In this document: positions 16,939-24,883 of the stretch, piece after piece
How the letters are laid out: the number at the start of each line of letters is the position of its first letter
Numbering within the stretch: the stretch's first letter is position 1
NCBI GenBank assembly: GCA_034659015.1
Contig: JAYEGL010000001.1
Span: forward strand, 372,001 to 436,000
DNA length: 64,000 nucleotides
Direction of reading: 5' to 3'
Origin: Maricaulis sp034659015
Lineage (GTDB): Bacteria > Pseudomonadota > Alphaproteobacteria > Caulobacterales > Maricaulaceae
Notes under the pieces: model-generated
Seen by the model: the letters and a program-made list of their open reading frames with translations, nothing else
Databases searched by the model: none
What the model was told of the DNA's origin: nothing
Made by a program: the position numbers and the translations under genes

Positions 16939-17241
16939 TCAGCGCTTGCGCGGGGCGTAGGTCGCCTTGAGCAGCGCGGCCGGCAGGGTCACGGCGGATC
17001 CGATCAGGCCGGCCAGCAGGGCCAGCGCGCCGGGCGTGCCCGGGCCGGCCATCAGACCGGCCGCGACGAGCGCCAGACTCGCCAGCGCTGGCAGGGCCAC
17101 CCGCACCCATGACACGTCGGCATAGTGGGAGGCGCGGGCCATGGTTTCGCGGGAAAACCACATCCGTCCGCCCCGCTCGCCGACATCGGTGCGAGTGGTG
17201 CGCTTGGGCAAAGGGTCGAGCGTATGGTCGATCATGGACAT
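16939..17241 (-). CDS. Small two-span membrane protein, unknown
   Basis: The 100-residue protein has a charged N-terminal half and two hydrophobic helices (about residues 48-66 and 72-92), ending in a basic tail. Starts at 17241 or 17235 are both in frame. A good promoter (TTGCGC, 16 bases, TATAAT at 17253-17248) ends only six bases before 17241, so the message would be nearly leaderless. No family was recognised. Confidence 0.6.
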   Translation of the reverse strand: MSMIDHTLDPLPKRTTRTDVGERGGRMWFSRETMARASHYADVSWVRVALPALASLALVAAGLMAGPGTPGALALLAGLIGSAVTLPAALLKATYAPRKR

Positions 17242-17247
17242 ACGCTC

Positions 17248-17297
17248 ATTATACGGAATTTATACCCGCGCGCAATCTGGCCCTTGCGCGCGGGTAT
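17248..17297 (-). promoter_or_regulatory. Promoter with 14-bp perfect inverted repeat
   Basis: On the minus strand TTGCGC (17275-17270) and a perfect TATAAT (17253-17248) are 16 bases apart. The -35 box lies in one arm of a perfect 14-bp inverted repeat (ATACCCGCGCGCAA, 8-base loop, 17262-17297). On the plus strand a T5 run follows the repeat. It could be an operator for the 16939-17241 gene, or a terminator for the ahpC-ahpD transcripts coming from upstream. Confidence 0.6.
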
Positions 17298-17366
17298 TTT
17301 TGCCGAAAATCAGGCCGCTGTGACCGGATCTTCAGACACACCGGAATTTCGCGATTTCGTCAAAAA

Positions 17367-17888
17367 TCAGCTTTCCGCTGCGATGACGTGCGCGACGGCA
17401 TTCACGGTGGCGGCGATCCGCACTGCAGTCTGGATCTGCGCCGTGGTCAGGCCGTGCTTGCGCAGCTCGACTTCGTGGCTGTCGATGCACAGGCCGCAGC
17501 CATTGATCGCCGAGACGGCCAGCGACCAGAGTTCGAAGTCCGCCTTGTCCACGCCCGGATTGGCCAGCACATTCATGCGCAGCTTGGCCGGAAGCGATCC
17601 GTATTCCTTGTTCTTCGAGAGGTGCAGGAAGCGGTAATAGACATTGTTCATGCCCATGATCGCCGAGGCGGCCCTGGCAGCCTTGGCGGCTTCCGGGCTG
17701 AGCACCTCCTCGGCCGCCGCGGTCAGCGCGGCCAGCGTCTTCGGCTCGCCAATGGCGTGGGCGGAGGCGAGGAAAGTGCCCCACTTCTTCTGGTCGTCCA
17801 GCTCGGTTTCGCGGGCCAGGGAAGACAGGTTCAGCTTCAGGTCCTTGGCATAGTCGGGAAGGTCGTTCTTCAGCGCATCAAGGCTCAT
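17367..17888 (-). CDS. ahpD: Alkyl hydroperoxide reductase AhpD
   Basis: The 173-residue carboxymuconolactone-decarboxylase-fold protein has the AhpD active site: CGLC (Cys131, Cys134) followed by His138 in NGCGLCIDSHE, with the expected surrounding helix. In Mycobacterium AhpD passes electrons from lipoylated proteins to AhpC. It lies 166 bases downstream of ahpC on the same strand and next to oxyR, so AhpD rather than AhpF is the likely reductase here. Confidence 0.93.
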   Translation of the reverse strand: MSLDALKNDLPDYAKDLKLNLSSLARETELDDQKKWGTFLASAHAIGEPKTLAALTAAAEEVLSPEAAKAARAASAIMGMNNVYYRFLHLSKNKEYGSLPAKLRMNVLANPGVDKADFELWSLAVSAINGCGLCIDSHEVELRKHGLTTAQIQTAVRIAATVNAVAHVIAAES

Positions 17889-18054
17889 CGGGCTCTCCTT
17901 TCACGGAAAACACGCGCGACCTGACGGCCGCAATCGCAGGGTTGGGGGGAAGGGGAGGGTCCCGGAGCCGTGAGGGTCACATACTGAGGGCCGGCTCCGG
18001 GACAAACCGGCGGCGCGCCGGGGGAGATGCGCCGCCGGTCGATCGTCCGGTCGC

Positions 18055-18606
18055 TTACGCGGCCAGCGTGTCGCCGCCGACGGAGCGGTTGCACGGGCAC
18101 AGCTCGTCGGTCTGCAGGGCGTCGAGGACGCGCAGCGTGTCTTCCGGGTTGCGGCCGACATTCAGGTTGTTGGCATAGACGTGCTGGATGACGCCGTCCG
18201 GATCGACGATGTAGGTGTAGCGGTAGGCGACGCCTTCCGGAGACCGGATGCCCAGGGCGTCGACCAGCGAGCCGGTCGTGTCGGCGAACTGCCAGTGACC
18301 CAGCTTGTCCAGGTCCGGGTGCTCGCGGCGCCAGGCCAGCTTGCAGAATTCGTTGTCGGTCGAACCGGTCATCACCACGGCGTCGCGGTCGTCGAACTCG
18401 TCATTCAGGTTCGCAAACGCAACAATCTCGGTCGGGCAGACGAAGGTGAAGTCCTTCGGGTAGAAGACCAGGACCTTCCACTTGCCTTCGAAGCTGTCCT
18501 GCGTGACCGGCTCGAAAGCCGATTCGCCGTTTTCTTCGTGGTTGTTGAAGCCCGGCTTCACACCAACGACTTCGAAATCGGGAAGCTTGTCGCCAATACC
18601 CAGCAT
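18055..18606 (-). CDS. ahpC: Alkyl hydroperoxide reductase AhpC (2-Cys peroxiredoxin)
   Basis: The 183-residue peroxiredoxin reduces organic peroxides and H2O2. The peroxidatic Cys57 lies in FTFVCPTE; the C-terminal CPC (Cys170, Cys172) matches the multi-Cys arrangement of AhpD-dependent AhpC proteins. The ATG at 18606 has GGAGAG five bases upstream, which decides it over the ATG at 18618 and over the long frame to 19407. It is divergent from oxyR, which probably activates it. Confidence 0.95.
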   Translation of the reverse strand: MLGIGDKLPDFEVVGVKPGFNNHEENGESAFEPVTQDSFEGKWKVLVFYPKDFTFVCPTEIVAFANLNDEFDDRDAVVMTGSTDNEFCKLAWRREHPDLDKLGHWQFADTTGSLVDALGIRSPEGVAYRYTYIVDPDGVIQHVYANNLNVGRNPEDTLRVLDALQTDELCPCNRSVGGDTLAA

Positions 18607-18726
18607 ATAACTCTCCATTGAGTGCGGCCGGCTTGTGCCGGCGTTTGTGACGGTGGCGGTATGACGCGCCGCAAAAAATAAATCCAATGGATTGTTTTTG
18701 GGCGAGCCATAGCTATTATCAATACC
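18607..18726. promoter_or_regulatory. ahpC/oxyR divergent control region
   Basis: The 120-base gap holds a 13-base inverted repeat AATCCAATGGATT (18681-18693) and ATAGCTATTATCAATA (18709-18724), an ATAG/CTAT-type sequence like part of an OxyR site, right next to the oxyR ATG. The assignment to OxyR is inference; no full four-box OxyR site was found. Confidence 0.5.
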
Positions 18727-19668
18727 ATGTCGCAGCTCCCCACACTCCGCCAATTGCAGTTCCTGATCGCCCTGGCCGAGCATGGCAGTTTTTCCCGCGC
18801 GGCCGAGGCGGTTTTCGTCACCCAGCCGACCCTGTCGGCGGCCATCAAGGAGCTGGAAATGACGCTGGGTACGGTGCTCGTCGAGCGCGGTGCGCGCGGC
18901 GCCGTGCTCACGCCGGCGGGCGAGGCCGTGCTGGAACGGGCGCGCCATGTCATGGCCGAGGCGGAGGACCTGGTGATTGCCGCCCAGGCCGCCGGCGAAC
19001 CGCTGACCGGTCCGTTCAAGCTGGGTGTCATCCCCACGATCGCGCCCTTCCTGCTGCCGCGCGTCCTGCCGGCCCTGCGGGCGCTGCACCCCAAGCTGGA
19101 AGTATTCCTGCGCGAGGACCTCACCGACCGCCTGTTCGACGCGCTGCGCGAACGCCGGCTCGATGCCGCGCTGGTCGCCCTGCCCTACGAGGCGCCGATG
19201 ATCGAGACGAAGGCGATCTGGTCCGACGAATTCCTGTTCGCCTGCCCGCCCGACCACAAGCTGGCCGGCAAGACGACGCTGGAACCGGCCGACCTCACCG
19301 GCGAGCCGCTGCTGCTGCTCGAGGACGGGCACTGCCTGCGCGACCATGCCCTGGCGATCTGCGCCACGGGGACGGCCCGCTCCGACTTTGCCGCGACCAG
19401 TCTGCACACCCTGGTCCAGATGGTGAAATCGGGACTGGGTGCGACACTGCTGCCGCGCATGGCGGTGGATGCGGGCCTGGTCGACCAGATGGGGCTGGCC
19501 GTGCTGCCCTTCGATCCGCCGGTGGCGGGCCGCGAGATCGGCGTGGCCTGGCGCAAGGGCTCGGCCCGCGCGGAAGAAGCGGTCCAGCTCGGCGAGGCGA
19601 TCCGGTCCAGCCTGGGTCCCTCGGAGAAAATGGCCGAAGCGGTGCCCGGGGACAAAGAAGCCGGTTAG
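18727..19668 (+). CDS. oxyR: Hydrogen peroxide sensor OxyR (LysR family)
   Basis: The 313-residue regulator has an N-terminal LysR winged helix (LRQLQFLIALAEHGSFSRAA...VTQPTLSAAIKELE). The effector domain contains Cys203 and Cys212 in LEDGHCLRDHALAIC, matching the C199/C208 disulfide switch of E. coli OxyR. The ATG lies within 20 bases of an ATAG/CTAT sequence, which suggests autoregulation. It faces ahpC-ahpD. Repeat A4 follows it. Confidence 0.96.
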   Translation: MSQLPTLRQLQFLIALAEHGSFSRAAEAVFVTQPTLSAAIKELEMTLGTVLVERGARGAVLTPAGEAVLERARHVMAEAEDLVIAAQAAGEPLTGPFKLGVIPTIAPFLLPRVLPALRALHPKLEVFLREDLTDRLFDALRERRLDAALVALPYEAPMIETKAIWSDEFLFACPPDHKLAGKTTLEPADLTGEPLLLLEDGHCLRDHALAICATGTARSDFAATSLHTLVQMVKSGLGATLLPRMAVDAGLVDQMGLAVLPFDPPVAGREIGVAWRKGSARAEEAVQLGEAIRSSLGPSEKMAEAVPGDKEAG

Positions 19669-19679
19669 CCGGCCGGAAT

Positions 19680-19882
19680 CATCCTTCCCCTTGATGGGGA
19701 AGGTGGGCCGAGGCGGAGCCTCGGGCCGGAAGGGGTGAATCCCGGTGTCAGCCTTCTAGCTGCGAAGCCGCAGACACCTCGCTCCCACCCCATCCACCAC
19801 GCCTGCGGCGCGGTGCTTCGTTGCGTCGGACATGCCCCCGGCATGTCCTTTGGCGCCTCAGTCCCCATCGAGGGGAAGGATG
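19680..19882 (+). repeat. Family A dispersed hairpin repeat, copy A4 (with insert)
   Basis: Same plan as A1, with stem CCGAGGC-gga-GCCTCGG and left hairpin CCTTCCCC-TTGAT-GGGGAAGG. It is about 40-50 bases longer than the others. An extra segment near 19813-19860, which contains the hairpin GGACATGCC-ccc-GGCATGTCC, is inserted between the third stem and the right end. The right end is shortened to CCCCATCGAGGGGAAGGATG. It lies between convergent oxyR and arsC. Confidence 0.85.
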
Positions 19883-19895
19883 GGAAAGACGCGTC

Positions 19896-20249
19896 CTAGA
19901 AGAGTTCCAGGACCTGTTCCGGCGGGCGGCCGATCATCGCCTTGCCGTCATGGATCACGACGGGGCGTTCGATCAATTTGGGGTTCTCCGACATGGCCTT
20001 GAGCACGGCTTCCTCGTCCTCGACGGCTTTCAGACCGAGCTCGCGATAGATCGCCTCGTTCTTGCGCAGCCATTCGTGCGCGGAGGTATAGCCGAGCTGT
20101 TTCATCACGGCCTTCAGCTCGGAGACGCTGGGCGTGTCTTCCATGTAATTGCGAACGGTCAGCTCGCCGCCGCGCGCTTCCAGCAAGGCCAGCGTCTGCC
20201 GCGACTTCGAACAGCGCGGATTGTGCCAGATGGTCGTCGAATCACTCAT
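19896..20249 (-). CDS. arsC: Arsenate reductase (glutaredoxin-dependent), ArsC family
   Basis: The 117-residue thioredoxin-fold protein has the ArsC motif NPRCSKSRQTLALL with the nucleophilic Cys13, and the conserved IERPVVIHDGKAMIGRPPE near the C-terminus. No ars transporter or regulator is adjacent, so a housekeeping YfgD-like role is as likely as arsenate resistance. The start at 20249 begins MSDSTTIWHNPRC, directly at the domain. Confidence 0.9.
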   Translation of the reverse strand: MSDSTTIWHNPRCSKSRQTLALLEARGGELTVRNYMEDTPSVSELKAVMKQLGYTSAHEWLRKNEAIYRELGLKAVEDEEAVLKAMSENPKLIERPVVIHDGKAMIGRPPEQVLELF

Positions 20250-20334
20250 TTTTCTTCCCTCAAGTCGAGTGATGAAAGCCGGTCTTGCCGCCGGACATCA
20301 AGTCTTCACCTGCATTTGAGTCGGTCGCCGCCGC

Positions 20335-21183
20335 TCAGGCATCATTGTCTCCGGCCACGGAAAGCAGGGCCCGCGCGGCGTCCAGATGGAGCCGTTCCAC
20401 CATATCGCCATCCAGCGAGATGACCCCCTTTCCGGCGTTTTCCGGGTCGGCAAAGGCGGCGACGATCCGGGCGGCCCGTTCCAGCTCTGCAGAGGTGGGG
20501 CCGAAATAGAGATGTGCAAGATCCACCTGTCCGGGATGGATCAGCGTCTTGCCGTCGAAGCCGAGATCCCGGCCCTGCTCGGCCTCGGCGCGGAACCCCT
20601 TGGGGTCGCGGAAATGATTGTACACCCCGTCCAGCGCGTAGAGCCCGCGGGCCCGCGCCGCACAGACGATGTGCGCGAGATGGGGCACCAGGGCGAGCCG
20701 GCCGTGCTCGGCCGAGCAGCGCAACTCCTTGGCCAGGTCGTTGGTCCCGGCAATCAGCCCGGCCAGGCCGGTTCCGGTGGCGCTGGCAATCCCGCCCAGA
20801 TTCATCAGCCCGAGCGGCGTTTCGACCATCGCCCAGATCGGGATGGAGGTGCCATGGGCGCTCAGCGCGGACCGGCCCTCGTGCAGATCGCCAACCTGCT
20901 CCACCTTGGGCAGGACGACGGCATCCGCCCGCGCGGCGGCACGCATGTCGGCCTGGTTCCAGGGTGTGCCGGTCCCGTTGACGCGCACCGCCCGTACGGC
21001 GCCCGACGCCGACCAGGTGTCCAGCGCCTCGCCGACCCGTTCGCGCGCCTCGGCTTTCTCGTCGGGCCCGACCGCGTCTTCCAGATCGAGGATCAGCAGG
21101 TCGGCGCCGACATGGGCGGCCTTCTCGATGGCGCGGGGCTTGGAGGCGGGAACAAAAAGGGCGGAGCGGATCAGTCGGCGCAT
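20335..21183 (-). CDS. HpcH/HpaI aldolase / CitE-like CoA ester lyase
   Basis: The 282-residue protein has the CitE fold: RSALFVPASKPRAIEKAA, LDLEDAVGPDEK (Mg-binding Asp/Glu), MVETPLGLMNL and GFDGKTLIHPGQV. Relatives cleave citryl-CoA, malyl-CoA or citramalyl-CoA; the exact substrate cannot be told. No citrate lyase alpha or gamma subunit is nearby, so a stand-alone malyl/citramalyl-CoA type is likely. The ATG at 21183 is chosen because the frame upstream runs into the divergent pyridoxal kinase gene. Confidence 0.88.
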   Translation of the reverse strand: MRRLIRSALFVPASKPRAIEKAAHVGADLLILDLEDAVGPDEKAEARERVGEALDTWSASGAVRAVRVNGTGTPWNQADMRAAARADAVVLPKVEQVGDLHEGRSALSAHGTSIPIWAMVETPLGLMNLGGIASATGTGLAGLIAGTNDLAKELRCSAEHGRLALVPHLAHIVCAARARGLYALDGVYNHFRDPKGFRAEAEQGRDLGFDGKTLIHPGQVDLAHLYFGPTSAELERAARIVAAFADPENAGKGVISLDGDMVERLHLDAARALLSVAGDNDA

Positions 21184-21232
21184 GCAGGGATCCCGTCGGG
21201 GGGCTTCAGCTCGGGGGGAAATCGGATATAGC

Positions 21233-22099
21233 ATGAAAACCATGCCGATGGCGCTGATCCTTTCCAGTCATGTTTCGGCCTCCAGCGTCGGGGGCGGCGT
21301 CTCCGAACGCGTGCTGAACCGGGCGGGTGTCGACACCATGCTCGTGCCGACCGTGCTCTACGGTCGACAGCCCGGCTGGGGCGCGCCCGGCGGCGGCGTG
21401 GTCGAACAGCCGCTGTTCCAGGGCGTGATCGCCGGCATCACCGATCAGGGACTGCTGGACATCACCGATGTCGTTCTGACGGGCTATTTCGCCGAGGTGG
21501 GCCAGGTCTTCGATGCGGCCAGGGTGATCGATGCCGTGCGCAAGGGCAGCCGGCAGAACGGGCCGGTGCGCGCCTATGCCGACGAACCGCTGATCGTGGT
21601 CGATCCCATCATGGGCGACGCGCCGGGCGGGCTCTATGTGCCCCCGGCGATTGCCGCGGCCGTGAAGGACCAGCTGGTCAGCCGCGCCGACCTGGTCACG
21701 CCGAACGCCTTCGAGCTGGGCCATGTCACCGGGCGCCAGCTGACTGACCTGGCCTCCATGGTGCGGGCCGCCCGGGCGCTGGAACGGCCGGCCCTGGTGT
21801 CCTCCTTGCCGCGTCACGGGCGGATCGGCGTGATGTATGTCGATGCCGGCGAAGCCTGGCTCGTGACGCACGAACGCTTCGCCGACGCCCCCAAGGGCAC
21901 GGGCGACGTGCTGACCGCGGCCTTTGTGGGGGCGCTGGTGAACGGCGCGCCGCCCAAGGCTGCACTCGAGCACGCCGTCGCGGTCACCGTCTCCGTGGTG
22001 CAGCGGGCCCATGAGTGGGGCTCGCCGGAGCTTCCGCTCGTGGCCGCGGCGGATGTCTTCCGCCAGCCCCTGATCGCCGTGCAGGCCGAGGCGATCTAG
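21233..22099 (+). CDS. pdxY: Pyridoxal kinase
   Basis: The 288-residue ribokinase-fold enzyme phosphorylates pyridoxal to PLP. It shows ALILSSHVSASSVGG at the N-terminus, VVDPIMGDAPGGLYVP, VTPNAFELGHVTGR and the anion-hole motif FADAPKGTGDVLTAAFVGAL. Starts at 21233, 21242 or 21248 are all in frame; the first is chosen. It is divergent from the CitE-like gene with about 50 bases between starts. The family call is firm; PdxK versus PdxY is not separable here. Confidence 0.88.
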   Translation: MKTMPMALILSSHVSASSVGGGVSERVLNRAGVDTMLVPTVLYGRQPGWGAPGGGVVEQPLFQGVIAGITDQGLLDITDVVLTGYFAEVGQVFDAARVIDAVRKGSRQNGPVRAYADEPLIVVDPIMGDAPGGLYVPPAIAAAVKDQLVSRADLVTPNAFELGHVTGRQLTDLASMVRAARALERPALVSSLPRHGRIGVMYVDAGEAWLVTHERFADAPKGTGDVLTAAFVGALVNGAPPKAALEHAVAVTVSVVQRAHEWGSPELPLVAAADVFRQPLIAVQAEAI

Positions 22100-22155
22100 C
22101 GCCGGGCCGCCGACACCGCTTGATACCCCGGCCCGGAACGGGTTAGCCAAGATCC

Positions 22156-23295
22156 ATGACCGCAGACACGCTCCCCGCCGTTCACGGCACCGTCGCGCCG
22201 GGTTTCGAACCCGTTCGCGACGCCTTCCTCGCCAACTGGACCGACCAGGACGAGATCGGCGCCGGCTTTGCCCTGCGCATCGACGGCGAGACGGTCGTCG
22301 ACATCCATGCCGGCTGGGCCGACCGCAAGAAGACCCGCGAATGGCAGGCCGACACGCTGGTGCCGGTCTATTCCACCGGCAAGGCGATCGCGGCGCTGGT
22401 CATGGCCCGGCTCGTCGATCGCGGCCTGCTGGACTATGACGTGCCGGTCGCCGACTACTGGCCGGAATTCGCGGCGGGCGGGAAGTCGAAGATCACGGTC
22501 GCGGAAGCCCTGTCCCACCAGGCGGGCCTGTCCGGCATTGCCGAGGAGATGGATGCGGGCGACTGGTTCGATGCCGCGAAGATCGAGGACAGGCTGGCCC
22601 GCCAGGCCCCGCTCTGGGAGCCGGGCACGGGTTCGGGCTATCACCCGGTCACCTTCGGCTTTATCGCCGACGCGCTGGCCCGGCGCACGGACGGCCGGTC
22701 GATCGGTGCCATCCTGCGCGAGGACATCTGCGGCCCGGCGGGGATCGACTTCCATGTCGGCCTGCCGGAAAGCGAACATGCCCGCACCGCCGAGCACGCC
22801 ATGCCGCGTCAATTGCCCGATCTGGGCGAGAAGACCAAGCCGCGCGAACTGGCCTTCATGAAGGCCTGGTCCTCGCCCGGCCGCCGCGGCGCCGCCGAAT
22901 GGCGCAAGGCCGAGTTTCCCGCGGCCAATGCCCATTCCACGGCGGACGCGCTGACCCGCCTGATGGGCGTCTATGCCCTGGACGGCAAGCTCGACGGCAA
23001 ACGGTTCATCTCCGAGGCGACCCTGGCCGAGCTGGTCAGGGAGCGCGTGGCAGGCCCGGACAAGGTGCTGCCCTTCGATATTTCCTGGGCCGCCGGGGTG
23101 ATGCGCAATACGAAAAACGCCTTCTACGGACCGACACCTCAAACCGTGGGCCATTCCGGCTGGGGCGGATCCTGCGCCTTCGCCGATCCGGTCAGGCGCG
23201 TGACCGGCGCCTATGTCATGAACCGCCAGCAGCACTACCTCGCCGGCGATCCGCGCCCGATGCGGATCATCGAGGCCGTGTACGGCTGTTTGTAG
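22156..23295 (+). CDS. Serine hydrolase (beta-lactamase/EstB-like)
   Basis: The 379-residue protein belongs to the class C beta-lactamase-related family. Visible are the S-x-x-K motif in VYSTGKAIAALVMARLVDRG, the VAEALSHQAGLSG helix, and YHPVTFGFIADALARR, with the Tyr of the second motif. The late VGHSGWGGSCAFADP segment replaces the KTG box. No signal peptide is seen, so a cytoplasmic esterase is more likely than a penicillin-hydrolysing enzyme. It starts 56 bases after pdxY. Repeat A5 begins two bases after the stop. Confidence 0.87.
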   Translation: MTADTLPAVHGTVAPGFEPVRDAFLANWTDQDEIGAGFALRIDGETVVDIHAGWADRKKTREWQADTLVPVYSTGKAIAALVMARLVDRGLLDYDVPVADYWPEFAAGGKSKITVAEALSHQAGLSGIAEEMDAGDWFDAAKIEDRLARQAPLWEPGTGSGYHPVTFGFIADALARRTDGRSIGAILREDICGPAGIDFHVGLPESEHARTAEHAMPRQLPDLGEKTKPRELAFMKAWSSPGRRGAAEWRKAEFPAANAHSTADALTRLMGVYALDGKLDGKRFISEATLAELVRERVAGPDKVLPFDISWAAGVMRNTKNAFYGPTPQTVGHSGWGGSCAFADPVRRVTGAYVMNRQQHYLAGDPRPMRIIEAVYGCL

Positions 23296-23297
23296 GC

Positions 23298-23460
23298 CAT
23301 CCTTCCCCTTGATGGGGAAGGGGGACCGCGCCGAAGGCGTGGTGGATGGGGTGGGGGCGAAATGTCTGCCGTTTCGCGCCTAACGGGCCAGCACCGGGAT
23401 TCACCCCTTCCGACCCGAGGCTGCGCCTCGGCCCACCTTCCCCATCAAGGGGAAGGATGA
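23298..23460 (-). repeat. Family A dispersed hairpin repeat, copy A5 (inverted)
   Basis: The element is present in reverse. Reading the plus strand, the order is hairpin CCTTCCCC-TTGAT-GGGGAAGG, stem ACCGCGCC/GGCGTGGT, GGATGGGGTG, spacer, CCGGGATTCACCCCTTCC, stem CCGAGGC-tgc-GCCTCGG and the mirror hairpin. It starts two bases after a stop codon. Confidence 0.9.
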
Positions 23461-23531
23461 ATTACCATTTTACCCAAGACTTTCAGGGGCTCCGCCGCTA
23501 GCCTGTCTCCGCATCAAGGGAGGAGACGGGC

Positions 23532-23861
23532 ATGTATCTGGGGCATTTTTCGGTCTCGCTGGCGGTCAAGGACATCCGCAAATCGCTCGCCTTCTACGAG
23601 GCGCTGGGCTTCGAGATCCTCGACGGGGATGTCGAACAGAACTGGCTGATCCTGAAGAGCGGCGAGGCCAAGATCGGCCTCTTCCAGGGCATGTTCGAAG
23701 ACGATCTGCTCACCTTCAACCCGTCCGATGCGCGCGTCCTGGAACGCGCGCTCAAGGACAAGGGCATCAAACCGGAAACCGGAATCGAGGGCGATGAGGG
23801 CCCGGCCCATTTCATCCTGAAGGATCCCGACGGGCGGACGATTTTGGTGGATCAGTTCTGA
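23532..23861 (+). CDS. VOC family protein
   Basis: The 109-residue protein starts MYLGHFSVSLAVKDIRKSLAFYEALGF and ends FILKDPDGRTILVDQF, the paired beta-alpha units of the glyoxalase fold. A strong GGAGG-type ribosome site precedes the ATG. The substrate is unknown. It converges on the epoxide-hydrolase-like gene, with six bases between the stops. Confidence 0.85.
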   Translation: MYLGHFSVSLAVKDIRKSLAFYEALGFEILDGDVEQNWLILKSGEAKIGLFQGMFEDDLLTFNPSDARVLERALKDKGIKPETGIEGDEGPAHFILKDPDGRTILVDQF

Positions 23862-23867
23862 TCGGGT

Positions 23868-24830
23868 TCAGCCCGCTGCCGGAAAGCGCCGCTGCAGCCA
23901 GTCCAGCATGTGGGCGTTGAGCTGTTCGGGGGCTTCCCACATCGTCCAGTGGCCGCAGCCCTCGATGACCTCGAATTCCACGTCCTGGCACAGGGCCGGC
24001 ATCCAGCCGGCCAGCTTGGGCGGCAGCATGAAATCCTTCTCCGCCGAGACCATCAGGCAGGGCATGGCGAGCCGGTGATCCACCCCGCCCATGCGCTCCC
24101 AGTTGGCGTCGAAATTCCGGTAGAGATTGATGCCCGGGCCGAAACCGGTCTGGCGGTAGGCCCCGGCATAGACGGCCCGGTCTTCCGGTCCCACCACGAT
24201 CTTGTCTTCCGCACGTCCGTCGAAACGCTCGAACTGTTTGGGGATGTGGGTGATGTCCGGGAAATAGCGCTCGATATCGCCGGCGGGCGGCGCGCCGAAG
24301 ATGAAGGCGAAGAAGTCGTCTTCCCGGCCCTCGAACCGGCTCTCCGCATAGCCGGGCTCCTGGAAGCGGAGGATGTAGTGATCCTCGCCGCCGACCTCGC
24401 GGAAATAGGCCGTCGGGGGTTCCGCGCCGCGCGGCAGGTGGGGCGTGTTCACGCCGATCACCCCGGCCACGCGCTCCGGCGCCAGCATGGCGGCGTGCCA
24501 GACGATGGTGCCGCCCCAGTCATGGCCGACCCAGACCGCCGTATCGTGGCCCAGCGCGTCGAGCAGGCCGGTCAGGTCGGCGACCAGCGTGTCGATATCG
24601 TAGGCTCCGGCCCCCTCCGGACAGTCCGACCCGCCGAACCCGCGCAGATCCGGCGCGATCACCCGGTAGCCCGCATCGGCCAGCACGCCGATCTGGTTCT
24701 TCCAGGACCAGGCCAGCTCCGGCCAGCCATGGGCCAGCAACAGCGGCTGGCCGTCCCCGGGGCCGGCCAGGTGCACCGACAGGGTGATGCCGTTCGTCTC
24801 GATGCGTTCGGCGGGCGGAAAATCGGTCAT
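23868..24830 (-). CDS. Alpha/beta hydrolase, epoxide hydrolase/dehalogenase-like
   Basis: The 320-residue protein has the oxyanion motif LAHGWPELAWSWKNQI, the nucleophile elbow VWVGHDWGGTIVWH (Asp nucleophile) and the late EGCGHWTMWEAPEQL with the catalytic His. An Asp nucleophile rather than Ser, and the HGWPE sequence, point to soluble epoxide hydrolases or haloalkane dehalogenases. The cap region (ERYFPDITHIPKQFERFDG) suits the former. No signal peptide. Confidence 0.9.
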   Translation of the reverse strand: MTDFPPAERIETNGITLSVHLAGPGDGQPLLLAHGWPELAWSWKNQIGVLADAGYRVIAPDLRGFGGSDCPEGAGAYDIDTLVADLTGLLDALGHDTAVWVGHDWGGTIVWHAAMLAPERVAGVIGVNTPHLPRGAEPPTAYFREVGGEDHYILRFQEPGYAESRFEGREDDFFAFIFGAPPAGDIERYFPDITHIPKQFERFDGRAEDKIVVGPEDRAVYAGAYRQTGFGPGINLYRNFDANWERMGGVDHRLAMPCLMVSAEKDFMLPPKLAGWMPALCQDVEFEVIEGCGHWTMWEAPEQLNAHMLDWLQRRFPAAG

Positions 24831-24883
24831 GTAAGGCGTCTCCCCTTGTCACGCGGGCAGGAGAGATCAGCGCGGAATCGAGG

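Noticed and set aside
15510..16970. A 486-codon plus-strand ORF
   Set aside because: It is the shadow of the dicarboxylate symporter gene on the minus strand, with low-complexity Gly/Asp/Gln composition.
18055..19407. A long reading of ahpC reaching into oxyR
   Set aside because: The extra N-terminal part is antisense to oxyR. A good ribosome site exists at the 18606 start.
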